6,449 bases of DNA from Caryophanales bacterium UBA2450 (lineage in GTDB: Bacteria > Bacillota_I > Bacilli_A > RFN20 > CAG-826): NCBI GenBank assembly GCA_002342545.1, contig DDQE01000003.1, positions 1 through 6,449 on the forward strand. The letters run 5' to 3'. The notes beneath the pieces were generated by a model, which was not told the DNA's origin, searched no databases, and worked only from the letters and a program-made list of their open reading frames with translations. Made by a program: the position numbers and the translations under genes. The stretch's first letter is position 1; each line of letters opens with the position of its first letter. Below are positions 6,402 through 6,449 of this stretch, piece by piece.

Positions 6402-6434
6402 GCTCTTAACGTTAATTCCGTTAAGGGCTTTTCT
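6402..6434 (+). terminator. Terminator after the last membrane protein gene
   Basis: A 10-bp stem, GCTCTTAACG with CGTTAAGGGC, has one T-G wobble and a 7-base loop (TTAATTC). It is followed by TTTTCT (6429-6434). The stem has five G-C pairs, strong for this AT-rich DNA, and the position 25 bases after the stop fits a Rho-independent terminator. Confidence 0.8.
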
Positions 6435-6436
6435 GT

Positions 6437-6442
6437 TTGACA
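6437..6442 (+). promoter_or_regulatory. Consensus -35 box of a promoter running off the window
   Basis: TTGACA is the exact sigma-A -35 hexamer, placed right after the terminator. A matching -10 would fall near 6460, outside the window, so the call cannot be completed. It suggests the next gene downstream is on the + strand with its own promoter. Confidence 0.35.
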
Positions 6443-6449
6443 GGCATGT

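Noticed and set aside
1..6449. Alternative genetic code (TGA as Trp), as in many Mollicutes
   Set aside because: Every Trp is TGG, including 15 in the first gene, and no frame needs a TGA read through. In an AT-rich genome using code 4, TGA would be the commoner Trp codon.
1..6449. Mobile element, CRISPR array, tRNA or rRNA
   Set aside because: No transposase or integrase motifs, no regularly spaced direct repeats, and no cloverleaf or rRNA-like stretch were found. Intergenic gaps are all about 110 bases or less.

Overview
The window looks like a piece of chromosome from a low-GC, AT-rich, Gram-positive-type bacterium, probably an uncultured Bacilli or Mollicutes-related gut lineage. This is inferred from four things: Arg is mostly AGA, two proteins have short lipobox signals of the L-A-S-C type, a large S41-peptidase lipoprotein is present, and strong purine-rich ribosome binding sites sit before the later genes. 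The standard bacterial code (table 11) fits: tryptophan is TGG throughout, and all six genes stop at TAA or TAG. No taxonomic assignment was computed.

All six genes lie on the + strand and fall into four transcription blocks. Block 1 (about 34-2724) starts at a TATAAT box. It holds a tocopherol cyclase-family protein, a ROK-family glucokinase 57 bases downstream, and a six-helix membrane protein that follows the kinase by only 4 bases. Two back-to-back inverted repeats (2741-2785) close the block. Block 2 (2833-5034) is a 733-residue lipoprotein with a C-terminal S41 peptidase domain. Its active site has Ser and His but not the Lys of the CtpA type, and a dockerin/EF-hand-like calcium loop sits inside the catalytic domain.

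Block 3 (5134-5742) is a 202-residue lipoprotein of unknown function, with an extended -10 promoter in front and a clear Rho-independent terminator behind (5768-5789). Block 4 (5846-6376) is a second six-helix membrane protein with its own extended -10 promoter, followed by a hairpin terminator (6402-6434). A perfect -35 hexamer (6437-6442) after that terminator suggests the next transcription unit begins just beyond the window.

Functionally, one cytoplasmic enzyme (the sugar kinase) is clear. The other genes are cell-envelope proteins (two lipoproteins, two polytopic membrane proteins) and a lipocalin-like cyclase-family protein of unknown substrate. The genes do not form an obvious single pathway. 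No mobile element, CRISPR array, tRNA, rRNA or phage signal was seen, and no convincing new system. The points most worth a second look are the S41 catalytic arrangement with its calcium-loop insertion, the tocopherol cyclase-like protein in this type of organism, and the paired inverted repeats.
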